From Faecalibacter macacae (GTDB taxonomy: Bacteria; Bacteroidota; Bacteroidia; Flavobacteriales; Weeksellaceae), in the NCBI RefSeq assembly GCF_003687725.1, contig NZ_RDOJ01000008.1:59457-123456 (forward strand): a stretch of 64,000 nucleotides of DNA, given 5' to 3'. The translations under genes and the position numbers were made by a program. The notes beneath the pieces are model-generated. The model was not told the origin of the DNA. It made no database searches and was given only the letters and a program-made list of their open reading frames with translations. Positions 1 through 9,230 of this stretch are shown in pieces (the first letter of the stretch is position 1; the number at the start of each line of letters is the position of its first letter).

Positions 1-1
1 T

Positions 2-298
2 TTTATCAAAATTGATGATATTATTTATTGTAAAGCGGCAGATAATTATTGTGAAATTTATACATCTACAAAATCATTCACGATTTCAAAACCATTAAAA
101 GAAATTGAAAAATCAATCTGTAGAAATTCTTTTATTCGTGTGCATCGTTCATTTTTAGTGAATTTAGAATATGCAGTTCGATTAGATAAACGCAACAATA
201 CACTTATTGTACAAAATTCAAATTCAGATAATGAAAGTGAAATTTTAATTCCTGTCACAGCTTCAGGTTTAAAGATATTAATGAATGCTGTTTCGTAA
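2..298 (+). CDS. LytTR-family response regulator, C-terminal part (5' end outside window)
   Basis: An open frame enters from the left edge and stops at the TAA at 296-298. The roughly 98 visible residues form a LytTR DNA-binding domain: an early IIYCKAADNYCEIY segment, then KEIEKSI, FIRVHRSFLVNL and a final basic strand region, which is the usual order in AlgR/AgrA-type regulators. The receiver domain that should precede it lies outside the window. The gene overlaps the start of the downstream sensor kinase by 14 bp (285-298), so the two are surely co-transcribed and form a two-component pair. The family assignment is firm; the target genes are unknown. Confidence 0.9.
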   Translation, partial: FIKIDDIIYCKAADNYCEIYTSTKSFTISKPLKEIEKSICRNSFIRVHRSFLVNLEYAVRLDKRNNTLIVQNSNSDNESEILIPVTASGLKILMNAVS

Positions 299-3200
299 AT
301 TATTCATATTATTTTTTTTATTATCAACGATAATATCTAAATCTCAATATATTGTATCCGAGAAACATACGCATGCAAATAGCTTAGATTCTAATGAGAT
401 TTTAGAAATGTTTATGGATTCTCGTCAATTTTTGTGGGTAACTACAAAATACGGAATTTATATTAAAGATATGGGACGATTTAAATTGTCTAGTAGATTT
501 AAGGAAATAAAATTTAATAATGTATATGATATTTTCGAGGATAAGAATAATGATCTTTGGTTTGCCAGTTATGGTAGAGGTGTAGCATATTTTGACGGAA
601 GTAAAATTATTCAATATACAGAAAAAGAAGGTTTAGTTTCAGATTTAGTATCAAATATTACTTCTCATAAAGATAACATATATGTAGGTGGAAATAATGG
701 AATTTCTGTAATAAATCCATCAAATAAATCCATTCAAAAAATATACCCAACGAGTAATGATAAAAAGCAATTTGAAGTTGTTGCTTTTATTAAAATTGAT
801 AACAAATTATTTGCTTGTACTAAGTTTCATGGTGTTTTTGAAATCAAAGATAACCGCCTCGTTTTAGCCTATTATCCTGGCGAAATTCAAAGCTCTTATA
901 CTTATGGTAATAACATTATTTTTTCTAATAAGATTGGAATTAAGATTTTAAGTAATCAAGATTTTTTCAATAGAAAATATCAGGATTATACGACTCATTT
1001 TCCTATTATTTGGGATTATGACCTAATATCTAAAGATAAATATTGGATGGTAACACATGATGAAACTTCATCCTCTGGTAGTATTCTTGAATTTGATGGA
1101 ACCAATCTAAAAAACATCAATAAATCTTTAGAATTAGGTTCTATAGTTCCAAATCGTATTGTATATGATAAATATAATGACATTGCTTATGTATCTACCA
1201 TAGACCAAGGATTAATGCGTTTTGTCTTAAATACTCCTTACAAATATTATCCAACAGATAATGCCATTATAGAATGTATTGAAGAAGCTTTTGGAAAAGA
1301 TTATATTTTATCTTCAAATGGTTTATATGTAAATAAATCTGAAAAAACAGAATTACTTACAAGTAAAGCTCAGTTCTGGAATTTTTATGAAAAGAATAAA
1401 GAAAATAAACAGAACTTAATAATTAACGATCTTAATTTTTTTGAAATTAATTCGCAAATTAAAGAAGAGTATTTAAAGTTCTATAAGCTAGAAGTTCACG
1501 AAAATCATCTTTGGATTAATTCAAACATAGGTTTATTTAAACTAAATAATAAAGGACAAATAATTAATTATTATCCAATCCATACACAATACTTTACTTT
1601 TATAAATAATCAATTAATAGAGGCTAATCCAAACGGTGGTGTAAAGATTTTTACTGATTTAGATCAATTAATATATAAAAATTATTCAGATACAATAACA
1701 ACCACACCAACTTTTGTTGTTTCAATCACTAAAAATTCAAAAGCTGTATTTTTTGGTTCAGCAATTAATGGACTTTTTAAGTATGAAAACGGAAAATTCA
1801 TTTCTTATCTTTTTAATGGTCAGTTTTTAGAGAAAAAGATAAAAACTATAAAGGCAATTGGAGAGGATAAAATTGCTGTTGCAACAGAATTTGGAGACAT
1901 TTTTTTATTCAAAATAATTCAAAATCGTTTACAATTAATTCGAAAAATTTCTGGTAAATCAATTGATTCTGTTAACATCAATTTTATTGAGGAAATGGAC
2001 GGGAAACTGTTAATTGGTTCGTTTTCTAATATTGTTATAGTCGATGGATACAAATATTACTATATAGATAAAGCCCAGAGTGTTAATTATAAATCTTTAT
2101 CTGCATCAGCCGTAAACAAAGGGAATTTATTTGTTGGTACAGACAAAGGATACTATTTAATAGATGTAAACGGTGTTGTAAATATAAAATCTACTGCACC
2201 AAAAGTTTTAATAACGAAGTTACAGATTAATGATACAAAACTAAGTAGGGATCATTATAAGTGGTATGATTTGATTGATAAAAATTTAAGATTAGAGCAT
2301 CATCAAAATAATATTTATATTGATTTTACTATCATTAATCCAAAATATTCAACAAAATATAAATATCGTTTTAGATTAAATAAAGGAGAGGAGTGGAGTG
2401 AGTATTTTTCGGATGAAGTATTACATTTTAACTCGCTAAAATCTGGTACATATAACATAGAATTAGAAATTACAAATCTAAATGGAGGAGATGTATCGGT
2501 TATTTCTTTAATTAAGATTAAAATTGATCCTCCATTTTACCAAAATCCTTATTTCATAGGAAGTTTAATATTGGTTTTACTTTTATTGTTTTTTAAATAT
2601 TATAAGAATAAAATTCGTCGTTTAAATGAAATTAATCAATTAAAAATTAAGAATATTCAAGAAGTTAAAGACGAAGAAAATAAACGTATTACATTAGAAA
2701 AGAAGATGTCTGAGGTTAGATTAATGGCTTTACAAGGTCAAATGAATCCACATTTTATTTTTAATATTCTAAATTCAATCCAATATTATATCATTGATAA
2801 TGATGTGAATAACGCGTTGGAAACCTTAAATCAATTTGCCCGATTGATTCGTAAAATGCTTGAATTATCAAGTAAAAATGAAATTGCATTAAAAGAAGAA
2901 ATTGAATTTTTAACATTATACGTAAAAATTGAAAATTTTAGATACAAACATAAAGTTGAATTTTCAATTAATATAGATCCAGCAATTGATATTCAAAAAA
3001 CCAACATACCTCCAATGTTATTACAACCTTTAGTAGAAAATTGTTTTGTGCATGCTTTTAACCCAACAGTTTCTACTAATAAGATTAATATTCATGTCAA
3101 AAAATCTGATGAATTATTAATAATAATCATTGCTGATAATGGTAAAGGAATTGAACAAAGTTCTAAAAAAGAAAAATTTTACGAGTCAAAAGGTTTAGGA

Positions 3201-3311
3201 ATTATAAGAGAAAGATTACAGCTTTTCAATAATTCAGAAGAAGAATTCTTAAAATTTGAATCAAATTCAGAGGGTACAAAAGCGATTTTAGCCTTAAAAT
3301 TGTCTTTTTAA
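285..3311 (+). CDS. Two-component sensor histidine kinase, propeller/Y_Y_Y sensor with LytS-type kinase core
   Basis: The 1008-residue protein starts with a signal peptide (hydrophobic residues 5-20, ending near ISKSQ). A long periplasmic part follows with repeated short beta-propeller blades (two-component-regulator-propeller type, for example LWVTTKYGIY and LWFASYGRGVAYF) and a Y_Y_Y-like domain near 690-755. One membrane helix lies at about 759-776. The cytoplasmic part carries the His_kinase signature MNPHFIFNILNS with H823 as the likely phospho-acceptor, and a HATPase with N box QPLVENCFVHAF and G box DNGKGIEQ. This is the LytS/YehU class, not HisKA. The ATG overlaps the preceding LytTR regulator, its likely partner. 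Propeller sensors of this type in Bacteroidota often sense envelope or glycan signals; the ligand here is unknown. Confidence 0.93.
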   Translation: MLFRKLFILFFLLSTIISKSQYIVSEKHTHANSLDSNEILEMFMDSRQFLWVTTKYGIYIKDMGRFKLSSRFKEIKFNNVYDIFEDKNNDLWFASYGRGVAYFDGSKIIQYTEKEGLVSDLVSNITSHKDNIYVGGNNGISVINPSNKSIQKIYPTSNDKKQFEVVAFIKIDNKLFACTKFHGVFEIKDNRLVLAYYPGEIQSSYTYGNNIIFSNKIGIKILSNQDFFNRKYQDYTTHFPIIWDYDLISKDKYWMVTHDETSSSGSILEFDGTNLKNINKSLELGSIVPNRIVYDKYNDIAYVSTIDQGLMRFVLNTPYKYYPTDNAIIECIEEAFGKDYILSSNGLYVNKSEKTELLTSKAQFWNFYEKNKENKQNLIINDLNFFEINSQIKEEYLKFYKLEVHENHLWINSNIGLFKLNNKGQIINYYPIHTQYFTFINNQLIEANPNGGVKIFTDLDQLIYKNYSDTITTTPTFVVSITKNSKAVFFGSAINGLFKYENGKFISYLFNGQFLEKKIKTIKAIGEDKIAVATEFGDIFLFKIIQNRLQLIRKISGKSIDSVNINFIEEMDGKLLIGSFSNIVIVDGYKYYYIDKAQSVNYKSLSASAVNKGNLFVGTDKGYYLIDVNGVVNIKSTAPKVLITKLQINDTKLSRDHYKWYDLIDKNLRLEHHQNNIYIDFTIINPKYSTKYKYRFRLNKGEEWSEYFSDEVLHFNSLKSGTYNIELEITNLNGGDVSVISLIKIKIDPPFYQNPYFIGSLILVLLLLFFKYYKNKIRRLNEINQLKIKNIQEVKDEENKRITLEKKMSEVRLMALQGQMNPHFIFNILNSIQYYIIDNDVNNALETLNQFARLIRKMLELSSKNEIALKEEIEFLTLYVKIENFRYKHKVEFSINIDPAIDIQKTNIPPMLLQPLVENCFVHAFNPTVSTNKINIHVKKSDELLIIIIADNGKGIEQSSKKEKFYESKGLGIIRERLQLFNNSEEEFLKFESNSEGTKAILALKLSF

Positions 3312-3417
3312 TAGTTATTGCGAATAAATTCACCCATGTTTTATTATAATTCACCTACTTGAAAAGCTGTTTAACGAAAAGTGTATTAAAACATTTTTAT
3401 CCAATTATAATCTGTTT

Positions 3418-3580
3418 TACTTTTGACTTAACGATTTAGAAAAACAACCGTTCTTTTTACTAACCATATAAGGAACTACTATGAAAGATTTATTATTTTT
3501 CAATTAACTTACTATCGTGACTCAATTAGTTACAAAACAACAAAATTAAAGCTAGGATAAATTTCTTAGCTTTTTTTTTG
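3418..3580 (+). ncRNA. Candidate small transcript or leader between kinase and membrane-protein operon
   Basis: This 317-bp gap (3312-3628) holds no gene of normal size. It contains a -7-like box TACTTTTG (3418-3425), then at 3548-3579 a hairpin (AAGCTAGGA pairing with TTCTTAGCTT, one mismatch) followed by nine T. An 8-codon frame (3481-3507, MKDLLFFN) lies between them after a purine-rich stretch. The next gene has its own promoter box at 3602-3609, so the terminated RNA would be separate from it. It may also simply end transcription from the kinase gene. No known RNA family is recognised. Confidence 0.35.
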
Positions 3581-3601
3581 TTTTAATATTATTATTTTAA
3601 T

Positions 3602-3619
3602 TAACTTTGAATTTCAAAG
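3602..3619 (+). promoter_or_regulatory. Promoter -7 box overlapped by palindromic operator (copy 1)
   Basis: TAACTTTG (3602-3609) fits the Bacteroidota -7 box and runs into the palindrome CTTTGAATTTCAAAG (3605-3619), 10 bp before the ATG at 3629. The same 15 bp occurs at 4573-4587. A regulator bound here would block the promoter. The winged-helix protein encoded at 4253-4552 is the obvious candidate (inference). Confidence 0.65.
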
Positions 3620-3628
3620 CACTTTTTT

Positions 3629-4243
3629 ATGAGCCAAAATCCATTAGATAGCTTAAACGAAATTAAATCAATGATGCAACGAACTACGAAATTCACAAGT
3701 ATAAGTGGATGGAGTGGAATTTGGGTCGGAACAGTTGGTTTAATTGCCGCAGCAATTGCATATTTTATTATTTTAGAAAGTAAGTTGAATTTGTATTCGT
3801 TACAACCAGATAATAGAAGAGATTTATTGTTAGTTGTCTTGGCTTTAATTACTTTATTAATAGCTTGTTTGGGAGGATTTTATTTTATGATTAAAAAATC
3901 TAAAAACGATCAAGTTAAATTCATTAATCCAACTACGAAAAGAATTTTAAAACGATTCATTTTTGTTTTAGTAATTGGTGGTTTTTTGTGTTTGGCTTTG
4001 TATAAACACCTTAGTTTTGTGTACATAGCACCTGCAACTTTATTGTTTTATGGTATGGCCTTATTAAATGTAGAACGAGATACAGTTGTAGAAATTAAAT
4101 ATCTGGCGTATACAGAGATTTTTTTAGGATTATTAGCTTTTTTATTTATTGCCAATGGATTAGCTTTTTGGAGCTTAGGATTTGGTTTAGTTCATATTAT
4201 TTTTGGTGTGTGGATGGTGCGTAAATACGATTACAAAGTTTAA
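3629..4243 (+). CDS. Multi-pass membrane protein of CreD-type operon
   Basis: The 204-residue protein has a short cytoplasmic N-terminus followed by about six hydrophobic helices (roughly 28-49, 65-88, 108-125, 128-147, 157-176, 178-196). I do not recognise a catalytic motif. It is the first gene of a compact operon: the regulator follows after 9 bp and the CreD-like gene comes next. Proteins of this size and topology commonly precede the small winged-helix regulator in Bacteroidota genomes, so a role in envelope or membrane stress is plausible but inferred from context only. Expression is probably controlled by the palindrome over its promoter. Confidence 0.8.
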   Translation: MSQNPLDSLNEIKSMMQRTTKFTSISGWSGIWVGTVGLIAAAIAYFIILESKLNLYSLQPDNRRDLLLVVLALITLLIACLGGFYFMIKKSKNDQVKFINPTTKRILKRFIFVLVIGGFLCLALYKHLSFVYIAPATLLFYGMALLNVERDTVVEIKYLAYTEIFLGLLAFLFIANGLAFWSLGFGLVHIIFGVWMVRKYDYKV

Positions 4244-4252
4244 ATTTGCAAC

Positions 4253-4552
4253 ATGAATTTTGATTTAAATAAATTAAATAAAGTCTTTGATAATCGTATT
4301 CGTGTCGGAATTATGAGTGCTTTGGTAATGAATGATGAAATTTCGTTTAAAGATCTGAAAGAGTATTTGGATTTGACCGACGGAAACTTAGCATCTCACC
4401 TAAAAAACTTGGAAGAAAACGAATATATAACCGTTCATAAAGGATTTATTGGTCGTAAAACCAATACAACTTATGCTATAACAAATCTTGGAAAATTAGC
4501 TTTTCAAGAGCATTTAGCATATTTAGAAAAATTAATCAAAAAAATGAAATAG
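4253..4552 (+). CDS. Winged-helix transcriptional regulator (HTH_34/ArsR-like)
   Basis: This 99-residue protein is a single winged helix. It opens with LNKVFDNRIRVGIMSALV, has a recognition-helix region LTDGNLASHLKNLEE and a wing (VHKGFIGRKTNTTYAIT), the signature of the short HTH_34 regulators. There is no sensor domain and no cysteine pair, so it probably responds to a protein or a small hydrophobic ligand, or acts as a simple repressor. It sits between two membrane-protein genes, and identical 15-bp palindromes precede both transcription blocks (3605-3619 and 4573-4587). Autoregulation through those sites is inferred. Confidence 0.88.
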   Translation: MNFDLNKLNKVFDNRIRVGIMSALVMNDEISFKDLKEYLDLTDGNLASHLKNLEENEYITVHKGFIGRKTNTTYAITNLGKLAFQEHLAYLEKLIKKMK

Positions 4553-4572
4553 AATATTTTTTTGTATTTAAA

Positions 4573-4587
4573 CTTTGAATTTCAAAG
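4573..4587. promoter_or_regulatory. Palindromic operator, copy 2
   Basis: CTTTGAATTTCAAAG occurs here in the same setting as copy 1, with AA before it and a CTTTT run shortly after. It lies 32 bp before the CreD-like ATG at 4620. The extended form ACTTTGAA-T-TTCAAAGT is a perfect 17-bp palindrome. Exact recurrence on both sides of the regulator gene argues for an operator. Confidence 0.65.
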
Positions 4588-4619
4588 TGCTTTTAAAAAA
4601 TTTAAAACATTCATAACTT

Positions 4620-6002
4620 ATGGAAAATCAATTCGAAGAAGAAATTCAACAGGAAGTTGAATCTTCAAAATCTACAATGACAAAAGGTTTAATCATTTTA
4701 GGATTAACATTATTAATGCTAATTCCGATTCCTTTTATTTTAAACTTGATCATAGAAAGGCAAGAATCACAAGAAAAAGTAATCAAAGAGATATCGAATA
4801 AATGGAGTGGAAGTCAGGTTGTTTACGGTCCATTTATTCAAATAAAGCATAATGTAATTGGTAAAGATCAAAAAGGAAATCAAACCATTTCACAAGAAAT
4901 ATCTTATGTATCTGCCAATGAAAATTGGATTAATGCAGAGGTAAATAATACGATCAAAAGACGAAATTTATATGATGTTGTAGTTTATGATTCGAAGTTA
5001 AATTTAAAGTCAAGTTTTCCATCATACGCTAAAATTCTGATTGAATCTGGAATAAAAAGTGAAAATGTACTTGATGCTAAATTAGTTTTTGCAATTAAAG
5101 ATTCGAAAGGATTTAATAATAAAGTTATAGCAAAATCAGGAAATTTATCTTATCCTTTAAGTTTTGATGATAAGATTAACTTTAAATCTGGCGAAGTTGT
5201 AGTTGTAAATAATGAATATGAAGTTGAATTGCCAGAAAGTAGATCTGTTGATTTAAACTTTTTAAGCAGATCGATTGATCCTAAAACTTTCGATTTTAAT
5301 TCTGTTGGTATTGATGTCGAAATAAAAGGATCTAATAGTCTAAAGTTTTTACCATCGGCTTTACAAACGAATGTAAAACTATCGTCGAATTGGAAAGATT
5401 TAAAATTTGATGGTTATGTGTTACCTTCAGATTCGTTGGTAACTACAAATAACAAAACTTCAGCACAATGGAAAGTGTATCAGCAAAATCCGCTGAATGG
5501 CCAGTTTTGGAAGAATAATGTAGATTTTGAAGGTTACACTTTTGGAGTTGATTTTTTACAAATGAACGATCATTACGATAAAACATATCGTTCTACAAAG
5601 TATGCGATTTTGTTTATTGGGTTAACTTTTGTGGCGTTTTTCTTTATCGAAAATAGAAACAATTTAAATATTCATATTGTACAATATGCGTTAGTTGGTT
5701 TTGCAATTTGCATCAATTTTGTCTTATTACTTTCAATATCAGAATATTTAGGATTTGATTATGCTTATTTTATTTCAGCATTTGCAACATTAATTTTAAT
5801 CACACTTTTCATCAACAGTTTCCTTAAATCTTGGAAGTTTACGATTCGCATTACAATGATATTATTTTTGCTTTACGCATTTATTTATAGTGTTTTACAA
5901 CTAAAAGAACACGCATTATTAGTAGGAAGTTTAGGTTTGTTTATTATTCTTGCAATTATCATGTATTATTCTAAAAATATAGAATGGAATTCAAAAAGTT
6001 AA
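4620..6002 (+). CDS. creD: CreD-like inner-membrane protein
   Basis: The 460-residue protein matches the CreD family in length and layout. A cytoplasmic N-terminus is followed by a membrane helix (about 22-44) and then the motif region GSQVVYGPFIQI at the start of a large periplasmic domain (about 45-325). Five C-terminal helices follow the sentence-like motif YRSTKYAILFIGLTFVAFF. In enterobacteria creD is a CreBC-regulon gene linked to envelope integrity and beta-lactam or colicin response. In Bacteroidota it usually follows a small winged-helix regulator, as here. The biochemical activity is unknown. Its last 19 bp overlap the next gene. Confidence 0.9.
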   Translation: MENQFEEEIQQEVESSKSTMTKGLIILGLTLLMLIPIPFILNLIIERQESQEKVIKEISNKWSGSQVVYGPFIQIKHNVIGKDQKGNQTISQEISYVSANENWINAEVNNTIKRRNLYDVVVYDSKLNLKSSFPSYAKILIESGIKSENVLDAKLVFAIKDSKGFNNKVIAKSGNLSYPLSFDDKINFKSGEVVVVNNEYEVELPESRSVDLNFLSRSIDPKTFDFNSVGIDVEIKGSNSLKFLPSALQTNVKLSSNWKDLKFDGYVLPSDSLVTTNNKTSAQWKVYQQNPLNGQFWKNNVDFEGYTFGVDFLQMNDHYDKTYRSTKYAILFIGLTFVAFFFIENRNNLNIHIVQYALVGFAICINFVLLLSISEYLGFDYAYFISAFATLILITLFINSFLKSWKFTIRITMILFLLYAFIYSVLQLKEHALLVGSLGLFIILAIIMYYSKNIEWNSKS

Positions 6003-6604
6003 CCCTTTCTGAAGGTTTATTTGCAGTCATCGTTATAAGTTTTATACTTGTAGCGATGACATTTTCTTCGGCTTATTATAATGATAATTATAAAATTTCA
6101 TTCGAATTTCAAATCTACAGTTTAAGCGCATTTTTATTGGCATTTACTATTATGTTAATGATAATCATGGTTTATTTTAAAATTAACTCTTTTAAAGAAT
6201 TAGCTATAGTTGTCAATTCTAAATCAGCTTTAGATGTATTAATTCTGGTGAATTGTAATATACTGTTTTTTGTTTTAGCCTTTTTATTTGATAATTATAT
6301 GCATCTTAAAAATTGGTCTGAAAGTTTAGAATTTATTGGATTATTACTTTTAGTTACTTTTTTGATAGGAAATTTTGTAGCTGTTTTTTCGGTTGCGTTT
6401 ATCAATTTTGAAAGTCCAAAATTTTTCTCAATTGGGAGTATAAATTTGCAAAATGCATTCGGATTTTTATATTATATATTCTGGATTTTTCTGTTTTTTA
6501 TTTTGTCTTTCATCTTAGTTTACGAAGGATATCCTTTAATCAGTCTTTCGATGTTAATTTTTGCTTTAATAAAGGTTAATTTATTGTCACATTGTTCCTA
6601 TTAA
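5984..6604 (+). CDS. Multi-pass membrane protein, function unknown
   Basis: A 206-residue, very hydrophobic protein with about six predicted helices and no recognisable motif. The start overlaps the CreD-like gene by 19 bp in another frame, which indicates translational coupling and a place at the end of the same operon. It is not an obvious homologue of the first operon gene. A role as partner of the CreD-like protein is inference. Confidence 0.7.
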   Translation: MEFKKLTLSEGLFAVIVISFILVAMTFSSAYYNDNYKISFEFQIYSLSAFLLAFTIMLMIIMVYFKINSFKELAIVVNSKSALDVLILVNCNILFFVLAFLFDNYMHLKNWSESLEFIGLLLLVTFLIGNFVAVFSVAFINFESPKFFSIGSINLQNAFGFLYYIFWIFLFFILSFILVYEGYPLISLSMLIFALIKVNLLSHCSY

Positions 6605-6739
6605 ATTAAAGTTAATTGAATTCTTGAAATTTAATTTAAGGATAATATTATGTTTTTTATTAAATACTGACAAAAACGTAAAAAAATAAGATTCTTACAC
6701 AACTTTTTACCTTTATGTTTAGTTATAGATTGAAATATT

Positions 6740-6748
6740 TATATTTTG
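6740..6748 (+). promoter_or_regulatory. Probable promoter of brnQ
   Basis: TATATTTTG is a near match to TAnnTTTG (one extra base) and is followed by GCGCCCGCATTACAACG, a sequence type often seen at Bacteroidota transcription starts. It lies 45 bp before the BrnQ ATG at 6794. The preceding gene ends at 6604 and no terminator is obvious between them. Confidence 0.4.
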
Positions 6749-6793
6749 CGCCCGCATTACAACGAAAAAATATTATCCAAAGAAGAATAAAGG

Positions 6794-8077
6794 ATGGAGA
6801 AAAAAAAATTAAGTAATATCTTAACACTAGGATTTGCACTATTTGCAATGTTTTTTGGTGCCGGAAACTTGTTATTACCACCATTAATTGGTGTTCAAGT
6901 TGGCTCAAATTTTTTAATGGCAATGATTGCATTTGGATTAACAGGTATTTTATTGCCTTTTACAGGTATTTTATCTGTTATACAATCAGGAGATAGTTTT
7001 AATGATTTAGGTAACAGAGTCAATAAAAATATAGCTGTTATTTTAGGTACAATTATCATGATTTGTATTGGACCATTAATTGCAATTCCGAGAACTGCTG
7101 CAACAACTTTTGAAGTAGGTTTAAAACCATTTTTTCCTGAACTAAATCCTTTTTGGGGATCGTTAGCTTTTTTTGTTGTTACTTTAGTTTTAGCAATTCG
7201 TCCATCAAAAGTGGTAGATGTTATTGGTAATTATTTAACTCCAGTTTTATTAATTCTATTAGCTTTTTTAATCTTAGTTGGAATTGTAAATCCAGTTGAA
7301 GCTTTAGAAACTTCTAAATTCACGATGATGGAATCTTTTTCATTAGGATTTATTGAAGGTTATCAAACGTTAGATGTATTGGCTTCTGTAATTTTTGCCG
7401 GAATTATTATTTCTGCTGCTAAAGCCAAAGGTTATAACGATACTAAAAGTAAAACAGAGGTAACAATTATTTCTGGTGCATTATCTGCAATCTGTTTATT
7501 GTTTGTATATGGTGGTTTAATCTATTTAGGTGCAACATCAGGAATTACCGATACAGCAATTAAAAGATCAGATTTATTAATCCAAATATCGACTAATTTA
7601 TTAGGTCATTATGGATTATTAGCAATTGGTTTATGTATGGCGTTTGCATGTTTAACGACGGCAATTTCTTTAACTTCTGCAGTTGGTTCATTCTTCAGCG
7701 AGTTATTTAATAAAAAAGTTGGTTATACAGCTGTTGTAATCGCTTGTACCGTTATTTCTTTTGGGTTATCAATAAAAGGAGTAGATGAGATAATTAATTT
7801 CGCGTATCCGCCGTTAGCGTTCATTTATCCAATTGTAATTACATTAGTATTATACATTGTTTTATTCGGAAAAACGATTAAAGATAAGGCACCATATATT
7901 GGGGCTATAATTGCTTCAACAATCATTGGTACATTAGGATTATTTAAATTATTAGGATTATTTAGTGAATCAACTATCAAAACATTAAATCATATCCCAT
8001 TTTTTGAGTATGATTTAGGATGGATTGTTCCGTCAATTATTGGTTTTGGTTTAGGATTCTTACTGAAGAAGAAATAA
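6794..8077 (+). CDS. brnQ: Branched-chain amino acid:cation symporter, LIVCS family
   Basis: The 427-residue protein has about twelve membrane helices and the family's N-terminal signature FALFAMFFGAGNLLLPP. It also has the internal ICIGPLIAIPRTAATTFEVG segment and the C-terminal YPPLAFIYPIVITLVL. Length is normal for BrnQ (about 430-440). It imports leucine, isoleucine and valine with Na+ or H+ across the inner membrane. It is a single-gene unit with its own promoter and is followed at some distance by the strong hairpin at 8238-8275. Confidence 0.95.
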   Translation: MEKKKLSNILTLGFALFAMFFGAGNLLLPPLIGVQVGSNFLMAMIAFGLTGILLPFTGILSVIQSGDSFNDLGNRVNKNIAVILGTIIMICIGPLIAIPRTAATTFEVGLKPFFPELNPFWGSLAFFVVTLVLAIRPSKVVDVIGNYLTPVLLILLAFLILVGIVNPVEALETSKFTMMESFSLGFIEGYQTLDVLASVIFAGIIISAAKAKGYNDTKSKTEVTIISGALSAICLLFVYGGLIYLGATSGITDTAIKRSDLLIQISTNLLGHYGLLAIGLCMAFACLTTAISLTSAVGSFFSELFNKKVGYTAVVIACTVISFGLSIKGVDEIINFAYPPLAFIYPIVITLVLYIVLFGKTIKDKAPYIGAIIASTIIGTLGLFKLLGLFSESTIKTLNHIPFFEYDLGWIVPSIIGFGLGFLLKKK

Positions 8078-8237
8078 AACAAAGACTCTAATAATAACTG
8101 AAATTAAATATTATTTGATTGAAACTATTAATATAGGTTGAAAATTCGAATGTTTGCTTTTTAACAATTAACACTAAATAGTAAATTGTAAAATTAGATA
8201 TAATGTTTTGAAAATCAAATACTTAATTTAGAGTATT

Positions 8238-8275
8238 AAAAAAAGGGTTGAAAATAAAGTTTCAACCCTTTTTTA
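8238..8275. terminator. Bidirectional intrinsic terminator in 379-bp gap
   Basis: A perfect stem (GGGTTGAAA with TTTCAACCC) is flanked by seven A on the left and six T on the right, so it can end transcripts from both directions: brnQ from the left and the gene at 8457-9230 from the right. The rest of the gap 8078-8456 shows no gene. A minus-strand -7-like box CAAATTTA (8351-8358, read as TAAATTTG) lies between this hairpin and the right-hand gene. Confidence 0.9.
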
Positions 8276-8456
8276 ATAAACCAACCTAAAAATACTATGA
8301 ATTCAATAAAGTCTGTATTAATATATACATCTGAACGAATTATTGTAAGGCAAATTTACAATTGATTTATAATGAATAGAATAAATTCCTAATGAATTTA
8401 TTTATATAGGTAAAGAAAAATTTTATAATCCTTTATTTATCAGTGTTATAAAAAGA

Positions 8457-9230
8457 TTATTTATAAAATTCTGTAATTTTTTCTCTTAGCGTATTTGCTT
8501 TAATTGTTTCGTCAGTTGCTTCTAATGCATCTGCATATTCAACTAAAAACTTTTTAATTTCATCATCTTCAGCATTCGAAAAATTCTCTAAATATTGATT
8601 AAAACCAATTGGTTCAATAATATTATCTACTGTCTCTACAACTTTCTTCATATCCTTCATTTTATAATATAAAGATGCAATTGTATGATTGATGTAAAAA
8701 GCGTTAATATTAGCTTGTTCTTGGTTTTCTTCTTCCTCGAAAAATGGATGATTTAAATAATCATTATAAGATGCAATTGCATTTTCGTACTCGTTTAAAG
8801 CTTCGTAACAACGACCAATAAAGAACTTGATCTCATGAAATTCGTTTGCATCTAATTTAGAAAAGAAAGTAATAGATTCTTTCGGATTAACGTAAAATTT
8901 GCGATAACCAATAATAAAATCCTCAACAAAATCAACATCAGTTTGCTCTAAACCAAACTCTAGAATTTTAGAAGATTGCTCTTCCGTTAACTGTCCAATA
9001 AAAGCTTCCCAATAGTTAACCAACGTATTAAAGTCATAAGATAAATCTTCTACAAAAATTTGAGCTGCAGTATGCAAAAAGTGATTTTGTAATTTATCAA
9101 TAATATAATGATCTTCATCCGTTAATTCAGTTGGGTTGTATAACAACGTTTCAATTACTTCAGAAGCATTTTCTTCAGTATAATCATTTAATAAGTTTTT
9201 TAAAGCTGATGTTATATCAAATTCTGACAT
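8457..9230 (-). CDS. TPR-like acidic protein, function unknown
   Basis: A 257-residue, strongly acidic, all-helical protein without signal peptide. Helical pairs such as KIFIGRCYEALNEYENAIASYND-type segments (about 130-155) and AFYINHTIASLYYKMKDMKKVVE resemble tetratricopeptide repeats, so it probably binds other proteins in the cytoplasm. No enzymatic motif is visible. A minus-strand -7 box CAAATATA (9256-9263) lies 26 bp upstream of the ATG. Expressed alone, it ends at the bidirectional terminator 8238-8275. Confidence 0.85.
   Translation of the reverse strand: MSEFDITSALKNLLNDYTEENASEVIETLLYNPTELTDEDHYIIDKLQNHFLHTAAQIFVEDLSYDFNTLVNYWEAFIGQLTEEQSSKILEFGLEQTDVDFVEDFIIGYRKFYVNPKESITFFSKLDANEFHEIKFFIGRCYEALNEYENAIASYNDYLNHPFFEEEENQEQANINAFYINHTIASLYYKMKDMKKVVETVDNIIEPIGFNQYLENFSNAEDDEIKKFLVEYADALEATDETIKANTLREKITEFYK

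Noticed and set aside
402..614. Minus-strand frame of 70 codons inside the sensor kinase gene
   Set aside because: It lies opposite a well-supported coding frame with clear domains and has no family features.
3481..3507. Leader-peptide attenuation by an 8-codon frame
   Set aside because: The following genes are not biosynthetic for Phe or Leu and the frame is too short to judge; kept only as a note in the RNA candidate.
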